Of a DNA stretch of 47,446 nt, positions 35,120-45,431 are shown piece after piece. The stretch comes from Vitrella brassicaformis (taxonomy: Eukaryota; Sar; Vitrellaceae): the NCBI GenBank assembly GCA_001179505.1, contig CDMY01000510.1, forward strand, positions 238,703-286,148, read 5' to 3'. A model generated the notes under the pieces. That model saw only the letters and a program-made list of their open reading frames with translations. It was not told the DNA's origin and made no database searches. Positions within the stretch are counted from its first letter, which is position 1; the number at the start of each line of letters is the position of its first letter. Position numbers and translations under genes: made by a program.

Positions 35120-35352
35120 GAGTTGCTGTGCTGACCGATAGCTTGTGGAGGTGAACCGAGTCTACAATGGTGCCGGTGAAATCGACAACGACCATTTCCA
35201 CCTGATGGACACGATGGATGACACACACACACATACACACAGACGCAAACAAACCCCCCAGTTGCACCCATTCACGCTATATTTGATGTGCGTGCGTATG
35301 TGTCGTATCGTGCTCACAAGGCAGCGAGGGACCACCTCCTGGATAGCGCCAT
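35120..35352 (-). pseudogene. HAD-phosphatase-like fragment B
   Basis: The minus strand reads VEMVVVDFTGTIVDSVHLHK after a splice-acceptor-like CATCAG, preceded by a piece related to fragment A (GGGATTATGGCGCT in both). The second Asp of HAD motif I is replaced by Thr (DFTGT). No later HAD motifs are found nearby. Most likely a decayed duplicate of fragment A or of a common parent. Confidence 0.4.
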
Positions 35353-35560
35353 AATCCCGACTCACCGCCGCCGAAACGCTTCTCGCGGCGTCGACGCTCA
35401 CCTCCTGCACACACCAAGTCCGAACCAACGAGAGCAGTAACACACATGTGTGCGAAGATACTAATGTATTGTCCACCTCCCTTCTGCCCACACGAAAGCA
35501 GTGCCGCACGCACCTGGTCTCTCACGACCCGCTGGCCTGTCGACAAAGGCGGCAAGCGCA

Positions 35561-35599
35561 GTCTGTGCATCGTCCAGTCTGTGCAGACGATGCACAGAC
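35561..35599. repeat. Perfect 14-bp inverted repeat with 11-nt loop
   Basis: Arms GTCTGTGCATCGTC (35561-35574) and GACGATGCACAGAC (35586-35599) are exact reverse complements. The loop, CAGTCTGTGCA, repeats part of the left arm. It could form a DNA cruciform or RNA hairpin. It is not obviously a terminal repeat of a transposon, since no matching flanks were seen. Confidence 0.85.
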
Positions 35600-35799
35600 C
35601 TGCCTGTGATTGATCAGCCCCTGACGTCTAAGTTGGAGCGATCCTATTTGTCTGCATGCACACACAGCAACACACGCTTGTCTCTGCCTCTCTGTGTGTC
35701 TTTCTTCTGCTCGACATTGCTCACTTGGTGGGCGTGATGGTGCCGCTCGTCACCTGCTGATGGCATTGACCACACCTGACAAACACACCCACCCAGACA

Positions 35800-36140
35800 C
35801 ACAGACAGGCAACACTCAGGCCGACATCACGCAGACCGCAGGCTGTCTAGGGCAAGACTTACACACAGGCATGTCAAAGGCAAGATGGGAGACAGTTTCA
35901 GACCCCACCCTCCATGGCGGCCTCAAAGACCACTCGTTGCCACTCCTCCCGTCTCTGCCTCTCCTACTCGACCCATCCATCTGCCTCACCCGTTTCCACC
36001 AGCGACCATTTCTCGTGTTCCACCTTGCTGGCCGTGGAATCCTGTTCAGCCCGAAGCGGCTGGCGCCTCCACCACAATCCCTTTAGGAAAGATTCCATCT
36101 GGCCCTGGTGTTATTGGCGGCTGCTGTTGCTGCTGATGAG
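35800..36140 (-). pseudogene. 3'-end fragment of the kinase-like family (copy 5)
   Basis: This segment matches the region 45361-45700, which covers the C-terminal codons and 3' flank of the intact gene. Shared landmarks include AGGCCGACATCACGCA, CAGACC(C)C(A/G)CCCTCCATGG and ACGACCATTTCTC-like text. The catalytic region is missing, and the fragment stops near a CTGCTGTTGCTGCTGATG run that corresponds to the Gln repeat. It shows that both ends of the family have been copied separately. Confidence 0.65.
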
Positions 36141-37080
36141 TCTCTTGTGTGAATCCATTCCGTATGTGGTAACCTTGGGCGAGAGTCCAGAAGCCCTAGA
36201 ACAGAAAACACAGAGGAGACATGTGCATTGGCCTTTTTGTTCTACTTCACTTACGTGCCTGCGCGGCCACCGGGAACGAAAGGCTGACATCGCTGCCGTC
36301 GCCTCTCACTCAGCTGAGAATCAAGACAAAAAAAAGAAGAAAAAGAGAAAGAGAGTTCGAGTCTTCGTCACGACGTGAAGAGCCTTTACCAGCGGCGGCG
36401 CGAGGGAAGCAAACGGGAAAAATGCGTATTGTGAATCTTTCACACGGTGCACATTAGTACCGTCTACCTTCCTGTCGTCCATTTGCGTGTCTGCTCCTTG
36501 ATCAGCTGCAAGACACAACAATGACACAACAATCAATCCATTAAATCAATCTTTTCTCCCTTTTTCTCGTCGGACCAGGGGATTGCGCGTCTGAGTAGCA
36601 GCGAGCGAAGGCAGTGATGTGCACTGAAGACCAGACTCCGTGAAGCACTTACCAACCTTCTGAGAAATGTGTCGAGAAAAGGAGACGGATACGGCAAAAA
36701 AAAAAAGTGGACTCGTGTGTGCAGACACATGAGCATATGAGCACACACACGGCATGGACATACACCATCCATAACACCACACCATCACCACAGCCAAGGG
36801 ACATGACGCAGGAGGGAATACCTTTATGTACTCACCCGGTGGAGGTGGTTTGAGGTAGAAGGAAGGCGCGCACTTCGCTGACGCCAGGAACTTACCAGCC
36901 AGCCGCCAGCCAGTCCACAGAAGGCGGGGCACTATAGAGCGAGGCCTCGCCAGGGCCACGGCGGTTGAGGAAGGGAGTGGCGAATATCAATCGGACAAGT
37001 TGGGAGGGGCGGGAGGGGGTGAGGCGGACCACACAAGCCAGAAACCAGCTGACAGGAAGAAAAAGTGAAGGATCTGTGGC
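36141..37080. other. Intergenic sequence without recognised gene
   Basis: It includes a purine tract (AAAAAAAAGAAGAAAAAG) near 36330 and an A11 run near 36696. Short minus-strand open segments near 36800-37100 have splice-like GT sites but no recognisable protein. Confidence 0.4.
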
Positions 37081-37430
37081 TGAAACAGGGCTGGAAAGCC
37101 GAATGCGGACGGAAATGGTGAAAACTGGATTTCAAAAATCATAAATCAGGGTTTGCGGGGTTTTGTCGTCTTGTCGCGAGAACCTCTTCGCGCGTTTCAC
37201 TTTCTGTGGACAGGAGACCATAGAAGGCAAACCGAGGCCAAAAGATTATCTCAATGGGATTATCTAGTGCTGCAGACGAAGTCAGATCGCATGAGATCCG
37301 CTCACTTGGGTGAAATCTTTTCACTTTTCGCGTTTTGTGGAGCTCTGATGCTATCAGCTGCGCTTGTTTGGGTGCGCGGGGCCTTCATATCACCACCGAT
37401 GGCTGTTGAGGTCCAAACTAGTTGACCAGC
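37081..37430 (+). other. Compositionally distinct segment with short membrane-like ORF
   Basis: About 350 nt lack the TG/CA runs of the surroundings and are richer in A/T. An open frame ending at 37425 encodes a single hydrophobic helix (IFSLFAFCGALMLSAALVWV) preceded by basic residues. The frame has no upstream ATG near its start, though internal Met codons exist. It could be a piece of transferred organellar or foreign DNA, or a chance ORF. Confidence 0.3.
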
Positions 37431-37941
37431 CGGGTTTGTGGACGGAAACGTTTTCTTGGTGACCTTTGCAATGGATGATTGCGTGTGTCTATGGTGATGG
37501 TTTCACCTTCGGTGGCATTGAGTGGAGCTCTTCATGAGCTGCATCGCCTCGAAAAAGGCACCGGCTCACTCAAACTGACATCAACAGGCCAGACACTCAT
37601 GCATGATGGCATCGATCCTGTGTACTAGTAATCAACACCTGGCACACACGATGGCATGGCCGGGCACCAGATGGATCAGCCACCAAGCGGCATCAGTCGG
37701 TCGCCATGAACATGCCGTACTGTACACCCATTTGCCCTGCGGACAAGAGAGATGAAACTGAAGCCAGCTGTTTGTCCTGATTTCTGTGTGTACCCTTAAA
37801 AAAGAGAGAGTGTGTACTCATTGTATGCGGTGACCCAACCTGGCTCAATCGAAAGGGTCAGATCGATCAAAAGCCACCAGGAAGAAAGCCACGTGCATCC
37901 ACAGGTCTTCTCTCCTCTCCTCTCGTCCATAGCCCGCCACT
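37431..37941. other. Intergenic sequence without recognised gene
   Basis: I see nothing coding here. The stretch precedes a plus-strand ORF at 37942. A pyrimidine-rich CTTCTCTCCTCTCCTCTCG run lies at about 37907-37926. Confidence 0.4.
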
Positions 37942-38304
37942 ATGAGTCACAACAGCTTATCACATCCGGGGGATGATGACACTCTCGTGAGTGAGCAACG
38001 CTCGCACAGGCCGCACGCCACCCTGAAAGAGGTAAAGAGGGATGGGTATGTGTATGCGTGGTTTGGTACTGGATCATTCGTTCATTCTGCCTCGTGTTTG
38101 CTGATTGAATCATCAGCATGCCAAGCAGAATGGACGCACAAGCTCTCCAGGTGGAGACTGTCGTGTGCGTGCACGATTGTCCTGCCCGTTGTCCTATGCC
38201 CATACCCCGATGATAGGCGGGGGGTTGTGCACACGTACGTGTTGAGGCCATCCTCTTGGACCTGCGCAGATGACATTGATATGGAAGCTCCAGTGGCTGA
38301 GTGA
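37942..38304 (+). CDS. Hypothetical 120-residue ORF or first exon
   Basis: The frame starts with a real ATG (MSHNSLSHPGDDDTLVSEQR) and stays open to 38304. A strong donor (GAGGTAAAG) after residue 30 suggests that only the first 30 residues may be coding, as a first exon. I could not find a phase-compatible acceptor joining it to the RING gene that starts at 38570. No family recognised. Confidence 0.3.
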   Translation: MSHNSLSHPGDDDTLVSEQRSHRPHATLKEVKRDGYVYAWFGTGSFVHSASCLLIESSACQAEWTHKLSRWRLSCACTIVLPVVLCPYPDDRRGVVHTYVLRPSSWTCADDIDMEAPVAE

Positions 38305-38569
38305 CCACCCCGCGTTCCAGACTGTTCGTTTGCTTTGCATCTCACCTGGTGGGATGACGCAATTGATGACGGGTCAGGTCCGATGGGGGCTCGAAAAGAA
38401 TGACTTGAGGGAGGCGCCTCTGCGGCCCCTGAATCAAAGACATACATAACAAGGAATGCATGTGGCGGTGAATTCATTGTTGTCTGCCCCTCGCTGAGTG
38501 GTGATCGTTTTCGAGCTTGCCAATGAAGCTCGCAAAACTTGAGAGGCTGCAGTGGAGCGGCAGGAGCTG

Positions 38570-40219
38570 ATGGCGCGTCACAATAAGCGCTCCCAGAAGA
38601 AGAACGATGGCGGCGAGAAGGATGTGGATGAAACCAACCGGCTGATGGAGGAGAGGGTATTCCCATTGATGCTGGACCAGGAGAGGCTCAAGTGTAGACA
38701 ACAGCCATGCGGTGAGTGCACGAAAGCGAACAGGAAGGAAGATGCGAGTCGGGAACAGACTCATCCATCACGTGTGATTTGTTCTGTCAACTGATCGGGG
38801 TCGGTTAGGGGTGTGTTTGCTGGATTTCGAGGAGGGCGATGTCGTCCGCGGCAGCACCACATCGCGGCGAGACTTCCGTCTGGGCCTCATCGACACTTGC
38901 CCGCATGCCTTCCACTACAAGTGCATCGAGACCTGGGCCAGCCAGGAGAACAGCTGCCCTCAGTGCAAGAAGCGGTTCATCGCTATGGCCTGCTACACCA
39001 ACACCGGACGCCGACAGAGCTGGGTGAGGAGCTACGGGAGAGGCGACGCAACAACCACACATGCAATGCCACCAACCAACCTTGACAGAATGACTGTGCT
39101 CTTTTTAACGCAGCGTTTTGTGGATGAGGCTCACTTGGTGGACACCCTATCGGACTCTGACGACGAGTCCGATGCAGGCGATTCGGACTTCCTCGATTCA
39201 GAATCGGAACTGTTCCGCGAGCCGGGACATTCACCTTCTGACCTCTCCGAGGCACGCGACCAGGACGAGGCAGATGAGCCTCCACCGCTTCGACGAAATC
39301 GACGCGCGAGGGCAGAGCCGTCGGCACCTGCTCCTGCTCCTGCTGCTGCTGCTGCGGCTGGGCCACCCGCGCAGCGCGGTCGGCCGGCTCGCAGAGGTCG
39401 AGGGCGGTCGGCCGATGGGCCGGGGAGGGGGCGTCGGAGGGCGAGGGAAGATAGCCATGAGGAGGGCCAGGGTGATGGTGAGGCTGCCGATAAGGAGAGG
39501 GAGGAGCGGCGCAAGAAGAGGAAGGCCGAGGAGGTCAAGAGGGAACCTGTGGATGAGAGGATGGCTGCGAAGGTGCGTAGCGAACAACCAATGAACAGAC
39601 GAAGCTTCCCTCTTCCCCTGGTCCCATTTCGCTCATTGTGTCCGTTCAGATTCGTGCTCGCATCGAGCGTCAGCTTGCCCGCATGCCCTTCTACAGCGTG
39701 TCCGGGCCGATGGTGTCACGCCCAGCTGCAGCAGCTGCATCTGGTGGTGGACAGGCAGCGGCAGCTGGTGCGTCTGCCGCCGCCGCCGCTGCTGGCGCAT
39801 CGGACACTGACCCCTCCCATCCCCAATACAAGATGGACATGGACGCCGACGACGACGAGACCGACGACAAGCCGGCCCGTCGGCCCCCAGCTGTATCGTC
39901 CAATCACGGGCCCCTGCCCTTCATGCAGACAGCCGAGGGAGCCGGCGATGCCCCTCGCCCCGCCCTTACTGCGGAAGGTGGCGACGAAAAGGCACCCAAT
40001 CGCGTGCTCAAGCTGGCTGTTGATGACGGCAAGGCGGCGACGGGGGGTCGAGGCGGCGGGGCGAGGCGAGGTGCGGTGAGGGTGCGTGTGGGGCAATTCG
40101 CAAGGGGCCGGGCGTTCGGGGGCTTTAGCGGTTTCGACCTTAAGCCGGACTACTCGAGCGACTTCCTGCTTGGGGGCAAGAAGGATCAAGATGAGAAAGG
40201 AGAAGAGGAGGAAGAGTGA
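38570..40219 (+). CDS. RING-H2 protein with long charged, low-complexity tail
   Basis: Exons 38570-38711, 38809-39023, 39114-39572 and 39650-40219 join in phase to give 461 residues. A RING-H2 finger lies near residues 47-95: CGVCLLDFEEGD, then DTCPHAFHYKCIETW and CPQCKKRF. After it come an acidic Ser/Asp stretch (TLSDSDDESDAGDSD), Arg/Gly and Ala repeats, a Lys/Arg/Glu helix, and an Ala-rich segment, ending in GEEEEE. The layout (RING at the N-terminus and an SR/acid-rich tail) recalls nuclear ligases such as PHRF1 or TOPORS-like proteins. A nuclear ubiquitin or SUMO ligase is therefore a reasonable inference. Cys and His ligands look complete. The first ATG in frame was used; an upstream spliced start is possible. 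Confidence 0.82.
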
Positions 40220-40509
40220 TTAATGTGTCCCAGGACTGCGCCTTGCATAATGATGGTGCGTACGTGTCGATTGGATTGCGCTGTGTTGACTATGTGACCT
40301 GCATGGTCCGCACATGGCTTTGACTGTACAGTCATGGATCGACAGAGGCCCATGCAATACATGTCGGCATGAGTCGACTCCGCGCACTCGCACTCATTCA
40401 AGAGCCCCCACTCACCCATCTATCTGACAAACCGAAGACGCATACGACTCGTCACGCTCCGCGGCATGCCTGTCTGTCTGTCTGTCTGTCACTCATCCGC
40501 TCTGCCCGT
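40220..40509. other. Intergenic sequence
   Basis: Short gap between the RING-H2 gene end and the convergent ubiquitin-like/RING locus. It contains a CTGT run near 40470. No coding sequence is seen. Confidence 0.4.
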
Positions 40510-41240
40510 CAGAATGGTTTGGAGCAAAGGGTGCATTTGGGTGTCGGCTCTGGCGCGAACTCCTCATCGTCATCGGCATCGTCGGTGCCGCCCGCCAGGA
40601 TCGCGCTCGTGGCACGACCCACAGTAGACCTTGCAACCTATTCACGAACAAACAGATGACCATTCTGTGCATCTGTGTGTGGTGTCCCTCCCTCCTTCTC
40701 TTCCCTCACTGACCGCACGGCAGCACCACTGCGCGTGTCTCCGACAGGCAGGCCATGCAGGCGCTCTCCCTCTCACGCTCAGCCACCTCTGTCTTGGCAC
40801 GCTGTTCCTCGGCCGCCCCCCGCAGCTGTGTCAGCCGGGTCACCTCTCTGTCGATATTGGTCATGAGGCAGCCCAGCTCCGCCGAGCTGATGTGATGCAG
40901 CCGGGCACCGCTGAGCCGATCACGCTCTGAGTGATGCATTCTGCTGGCTCAGTCGCGCGTTCTCGTCCTGGAGGGACTGTATCGCCGCATCGCGACGTCA
41001 TCCAGACTTACGGATGGATAGTTGCCCTGGAATATGACGCGCAGCGCTTCAGCTGGAAAGCCCTCCTTGGCCTCATACTTACGCAGCACGTCCGCTACCT
41101 GCGAAAGGCAGACAGCACACACGAGAGATGATACCAGGGACCATGACGCATTGGTGCAATACATTCATCGGTTCTCACCAGATCTCTTCGCTGCACTTCC
41201 AGCACCACGCCGTGCGATGCCGCATTGCCAAAAAGAGAGA
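40510..41240 (-). CDS. Ubiquitin-like plus coiled-coil plus RING locus (copy 1), possibly broken
   Basis: Minus-strand exons: up to 41179, 41098-41012, 40976-40924, 40886-40714, and 40637 onward. They read GVVLEVQRRDL + VADVLRKYEAKEGFPAEALR + VIFQGNYPS, a ubiquitin-like pattern (compare the KEGIP...LIF.G signature). Next comes a coiled coil (SLQDENARLSQQNASLRA), then a Glu/Arg helix and CMACLSETRAVVLPCG-CKVYC-GSCHER, the first half of a RING. The final CxxC pair (KCTLCSKPF) exists, but in another frame, so the C-terminus is frameshifted or the junction is unknown. Two of the introns would be only 35 and 37 nt. The N-terminus lacks a clear ATG. A related copy lies at 42950-44514. Confidence 0.5.
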
Positions 41241-41423
41241 TTAAAAAACATGCAAGCTCGCAGTGAAGCTAAGCTCGCAGGGTCGCCAGCTGCCGCTCAT
41301 CATCCGCGGCTGCAGCTTCGTCCACGTGCTCCACGCCCCCTCTCGCCCCCTCTCCCCTTCTACGCTCTCAGATCTTCGCATCACTGCGTCGGTTGCATCG
41401 ACTCGACGGCCCTCACGTCCACG

Positions 41424-42269
41424 ATGCTGAGGAACAGGCACACCACTTTCAAGATCATGAAGGCCTTCAACTCCACGCTCGCCGCCGTCACGCAGCAGAC
41501 CACCTTGGCCATCACGCGTGCTGCCAAGGGCCCACTGCCAGACTTGCAAGTGCCTGACGTGCACGTCAAGCCGATGAGTGGCACTGTGTCACTGCACATT
41601 GGCAACGAGAAATGCGGCGAGACGAACCTCGGCGACGGAGACTTCGGCACGGCAGGTGACGGCATCGTCACCATCGGCCAGCAGGCCGTCAACAAGGTGG
41701 CGGCGGACAAGCTCGAGGTCGGCCAGAGCGGAGAGCTGCTGTGTCAGGCCAAGTTCAACGTCACAGACAGCAGCGGGTACGCAGGGGGAAGGGGAGCGAC
41801 ACAGGCACAGGCACTGTGCTCGACGCATCATGCAATATGTGTGTGTGTGTGTGTTGTGCGTTGTCTGTGACGCCTCTGTCCGTTTAGTTTGGTCGTGGTT
41901 GGCGGCGATGGGTCGACCACTGTGCACGTGGCCAAGAACGGGGTGGTGTTCCCGCAGACCATGGGCCCCCCCACATACCCCACCACCATCACCGTGACGG
42001 CCACCGGCTATGCGGCCATGGACGTGGGAGGCACCACCATCACACCCAAAGGCGGCGGCGTCCTCAGCTACACCGGCACCATCACCGGCGAGTGCGACCT
42101 GACGGTGGTCCTCAAGACGCCCGCCATGGACCCGGTGCTGGCGAGCCTGGACCCGAGTGGGCCTGCTGCCAACGGCCACAACGATGCGAGTGGCGATGAT
42201 GATGATGACGACATGGATGTCGAGTGCGGCCGCGAAACAGCGGCCCAGCGCCAAATGGACGTCGAGTGA
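41424..42269 (+). CDS. Unrecognised beta-rich protein with poly-Asp tail
   Basis: Exons 41424-41776 and 41888-42269 join within a Gly codon to give 244 residues from ATG 41424; an earlier in-frame ATG at 41250 would add 58 Pro/Ala-rich residues. The body alternates short hydrophobic strands and Gly turns (VSLHIGNEKCGETNLGDGDF and GLVVVGGDGSTTVHVAKNGV), typical of a beta-sandwich. It has two or more Cys residues. The C-terminus is highly acidic (SGDDDDDDMDVE). No family is recognised. The protein may bind metal or act as a chaperone-like factor, but that is only suggested by the tail. Confidence 0.65.
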
Positions 42270-42949
42270 GCCGGCAGACGGAGGCGTGAGAGAGCCGAGC
42301 GGGGGAAGGTGGTATGGTGTGTGGTGTGGTGTGATGTGGTGTAGTGAGGGGAGTGCTGTGTGGTATTGTGAGGTGCCCATTCGGCCATGAGCACATGTGT
42401 TTTTCGTTTTGCGTGAATGAGTTGGGGATCGATCAGTGGCGTCAGAGCAGAGAGGGGGACGGAGAAGCATGGTGTGTCGACATGTGCGTCAAAGTTAGTC
42501 CAGAGAGACGGCCAGAAAGGGTGCATGCCCTGGATGTGCGTTTAAGTCGTGTGTGCATTAGGATGGTCTTCCCTTTGTAAGCTATACGTGAACGGGGACG
42601 TGTGCAAAGAGGGAGAGAGAGAGAGAGAGAGAGAGAGAATGGTTTCTGTGCGTGCAAGCTGCTGCAACCTATCCTTGATTGGAGTCTAGGTATTTATCCG
42701 CTTCCTCTTCTTTGTATTGTATATATTATGTGGCTCCGCTGCTTCCACACCCGGCCGTGTGTGCACTAGTGCTGCATGAGCTGAGGTGTTTTTGCCCATC
42801 GTGGGCGGACAGGTGGGACGAGGGACATATGTCTGTCTGGCTCATGATGTATACATACAGTACCGATGAGACAGTATCATATTACATGCATCGCGTGAAG
42901 GAGGATCACGTGAGACCACAGACAAACACACAGAAAGACGCCTCACTAA
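42270..42949. other. Intergenic sequence with (GA)n run
   Basis: Contains GTGTGGTGTG runs near 42315 and a (GA)n microsatellite at about 42609-42638. No coding exon is seen. Confidence 0.45.
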
Positions 42950-44514
42950 TCACATACAAAGCGCATTACCGGCACCACCCGGCAATGCAAAGCATCCAAA
43001 AGACAGAACAGTTCGGACGTAGAGCCAAAGAGAGCACCATGGCGCCTTTGATGGTGAAAAGAAGGAGCGATCAGCAAAGAAGGTAGCAAAGGAAGGCGTA
43101 TTGTAACCCAACGAGGACAGGAAGCGAGCAACGCACCATCTATCACGCATACCAAGGGCTTTATCACCCGAGACACTGAGCAATGCAACGGCCAGGATGC
43201 GCTCGTTGCACGACCCACAGTAGACCTTGCAACCTACACAGGCACACATGACATGCGCACCGACTGATGAGTGTGTATGGTGTCCCTCCCTCCTTCTCTT
43301 CCCTCACTGACCGCACGGCAGCACCACTGCGCGTGTCTCCGACAGGCAGGCCATGCAGGCGCTCTCCCTCTCACGCTCAGCCACCTCTGTCTTGGCACGC
43401 CGTTCCTCGGCCGCCCCCCGCAGCTGTGTCAGCCGGGTCACCTCCGAGTCGATATTGGTTATGAGGCAGCCCAGCTCCGCCGAGCTGATGTGATGCAGCC
43501 GGGTACCGCTGAGCCGATCACGCTCTGAGTGATGCATTCTGCTGGCCGAGTCGCGCGTTCTCATCCTAAGGGGACTGCATCGCGCTCTTCGATAATGGAG
43601 TTTTTCTTGTCGATCGTGTTGGTCAGGGTCCTGGTGCTCTTCTGCTGCTCGGCGATGGTGCGGTCCTTCTCCAAGATAGTGTTGACCCTCACGAAGATGG
43701 TACGATCTCTCTTCCCGAGGGTCACCGTCACCTGACAAGAATATGACACCGGAGGAATGGCCATCGGCTGAGTGAGTGCAGCGGCCCCCTAGCAACTTAC
43801 GTCGTGCAGTTCTGTGAGCGCCTTGAGGTACTTGGTCTCCCATGGACTGAGCGACACGATGAGGGCCATCTGGGCATCCCGCACCGAGGCAGCACTGCCC
43901 ACTTCCACCTTGGACAGGATCGACACCACCGTGCGGGCCGCCCAACTTCAGCTCGAGATCGCCAAACGAAAGCTGCGCCACTGATCAGAAGAGAACAGAC
44001 AAATAAGAACAAGCACGGGATTGCGACTCGGGCCGGATGCGGCGAGCACTTCGTGCGATCCGTACCCTGGCACACTGTGGTCTGCGAGTTGACTTCGAAC
44101 ACGCCAATCCGCGGCCTTCCGTGGGCGTCGCCCACGATCTGAACATTCTGCGGGACGCAAGACAGACCCCATCCGACATTCATTCCTTTCGCCAGCCCGG
44201 CCCTTCCTGTTTTCTGCCAATCTCACCGTCTTGTGTCCTGAATTGTAGGCCTCCAACAGTCGGGCGCGGTTCTCCACACTGCTCTCAGGAACGGTATGAT
44301 CGACTCCCTGAGCGGTCAACAAGACATACGTACATGGCCATGGAGGCTTCCCACTCAGCCTGCCTGCCTGCCTCGCACCTCTGTCGATAGAACTGACGAC
44401 TCGGCGCAAGTCGGGAAGAAGAGATCTGGATGGATTGATGGATGGTCAGGAAGGCGCATGTCTCCATCCTCAGATGTACTGGCGCCCAACGAGTTAATGC
44501 AGGCGCAGTTGTGC
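42950..44514 (-). pseudogene. RING/coiled-coil locus (copy 2) with frame lesions
   Basis: Minus-strand exons, in phase over the 5' part: 44514-44379, 44307-44227, 44147-44066, then from about 43979. They read GVDHTVPESSVENRARLLEA, NVQIVGDAHGRPRIGVFEVN, AQLSFGDLELKL and, one nucleotide out of frame, ARTVVSILSKVEV...ALTELHD. A coiled coil (KSTRTLTNTIDKKNSIIEER) follows. An 8-nt loss and a TGA relative to copy 1 come next (about 43565-43580). Then come the same helix and CMACLSETRAVVLPCG half-RING as copy 1. Downstream, CKVYCGSCNER is kept but the final CxxC is not found. Either a pseudogene or a locus with assembly errors. The N-terminal domain is not recognised. Confidence 0.5.
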
Positions 44515-44629
44515 CTGCAGGCAGGAGGATAGATGACTTGGTGTGTGTGAGTGTGTGTGTGTGTGTGTGTGAGTGTGGAATACCTGCCTTTGTTGGGGTC
44601 GTCCACATTGAGCCTGCAGACACACAGGA

Positions 44630-45431
44630 AGGCGCACACACAATCCACGCAGGTACATGATTTGCCTTCACTGCATGCTCACCATTAATTGAGAGGAACC
44701 CATGAGAAAGGAGCCAAGAATGAAGCATTGTCTCCAGCAACTCACAAACGTGCTTGTCAGATGAAGAGAAAGAAACCAAGGTCTCCTAGCAAAGGAAACA
44801 TCAACGCAGGTGACAACTCTGCAAGGAGAAAGAGCTAGCGTGAGTGCCAGCAGCGAAAACAGCAGCGAAGCGAGAAGAAACATCTCCTGACCCACCGACT
44901 CAGCAAGCGCATATATAACGTGTGTAAGCAATGAGGCTAGTGAACAAGGCCGATGCGGATGAGAAAAAAGGCCATGTCTCCAGCGACTCACAAGTGTGCG
45001 TATCAAATGTATTGCAGACATAGAGATGGGTGCATCATCAGTGCAGTATGCAGAGGCAGAGAGAGGAAATAACAACCCCACACGTACGCCCTCGAATGAG
45101 AGGAAAAAGGAGAGAGAAAAGGTACGTCAGCAAATGGGAGACACTATGCAGGCGAACAGCTAGGCGGCCAGACATGCAGACAAAGGCAAAGAGGTCCTGG
45201 AGGACATCGATCGGCACGGTACGTAGTTACTCGTTTCGAGCGAAAAAGCGCCATGCACACGTAGGAATGAGAGGAAAGATACACGAACGTGTGTGGTAAG
45301 GCACGGTGCAGACAGGCATTTACCAGGCAGGCGAGACACCGTGCGTCATTTCTGACTTACACACAGGCAACACTCAGGCCGACATCACGCACGCAGACCG
45401 CAGGCTGTCAAGAGCAAGATGAGAACCAACC
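44630..45431. other. Intergenic region upstream of kinase-like 3' end
   Basis: The part from 45361 onward matches 35800-35880 (see copy 5). The rest has no supported gene; a minus-strand hydrophobic open segment near 44810-44900 is not convincing. Confidence 0.4.

Noticed and set aside
31130-36140. Transposon or retroelement as the source of the duplicated copies
   Set aside because: No reverse transcriptase, transposase, long terminal repeats or target-site duplications were seen; the copied sequence is host-like gene DNA.
36300-37140. tRNA or snRNA gene in the gene-poor stretch
   Set aside because: I could not place any cloverleaf with matching arms or A/B boxes by eye, so no RNA gene is claimed.
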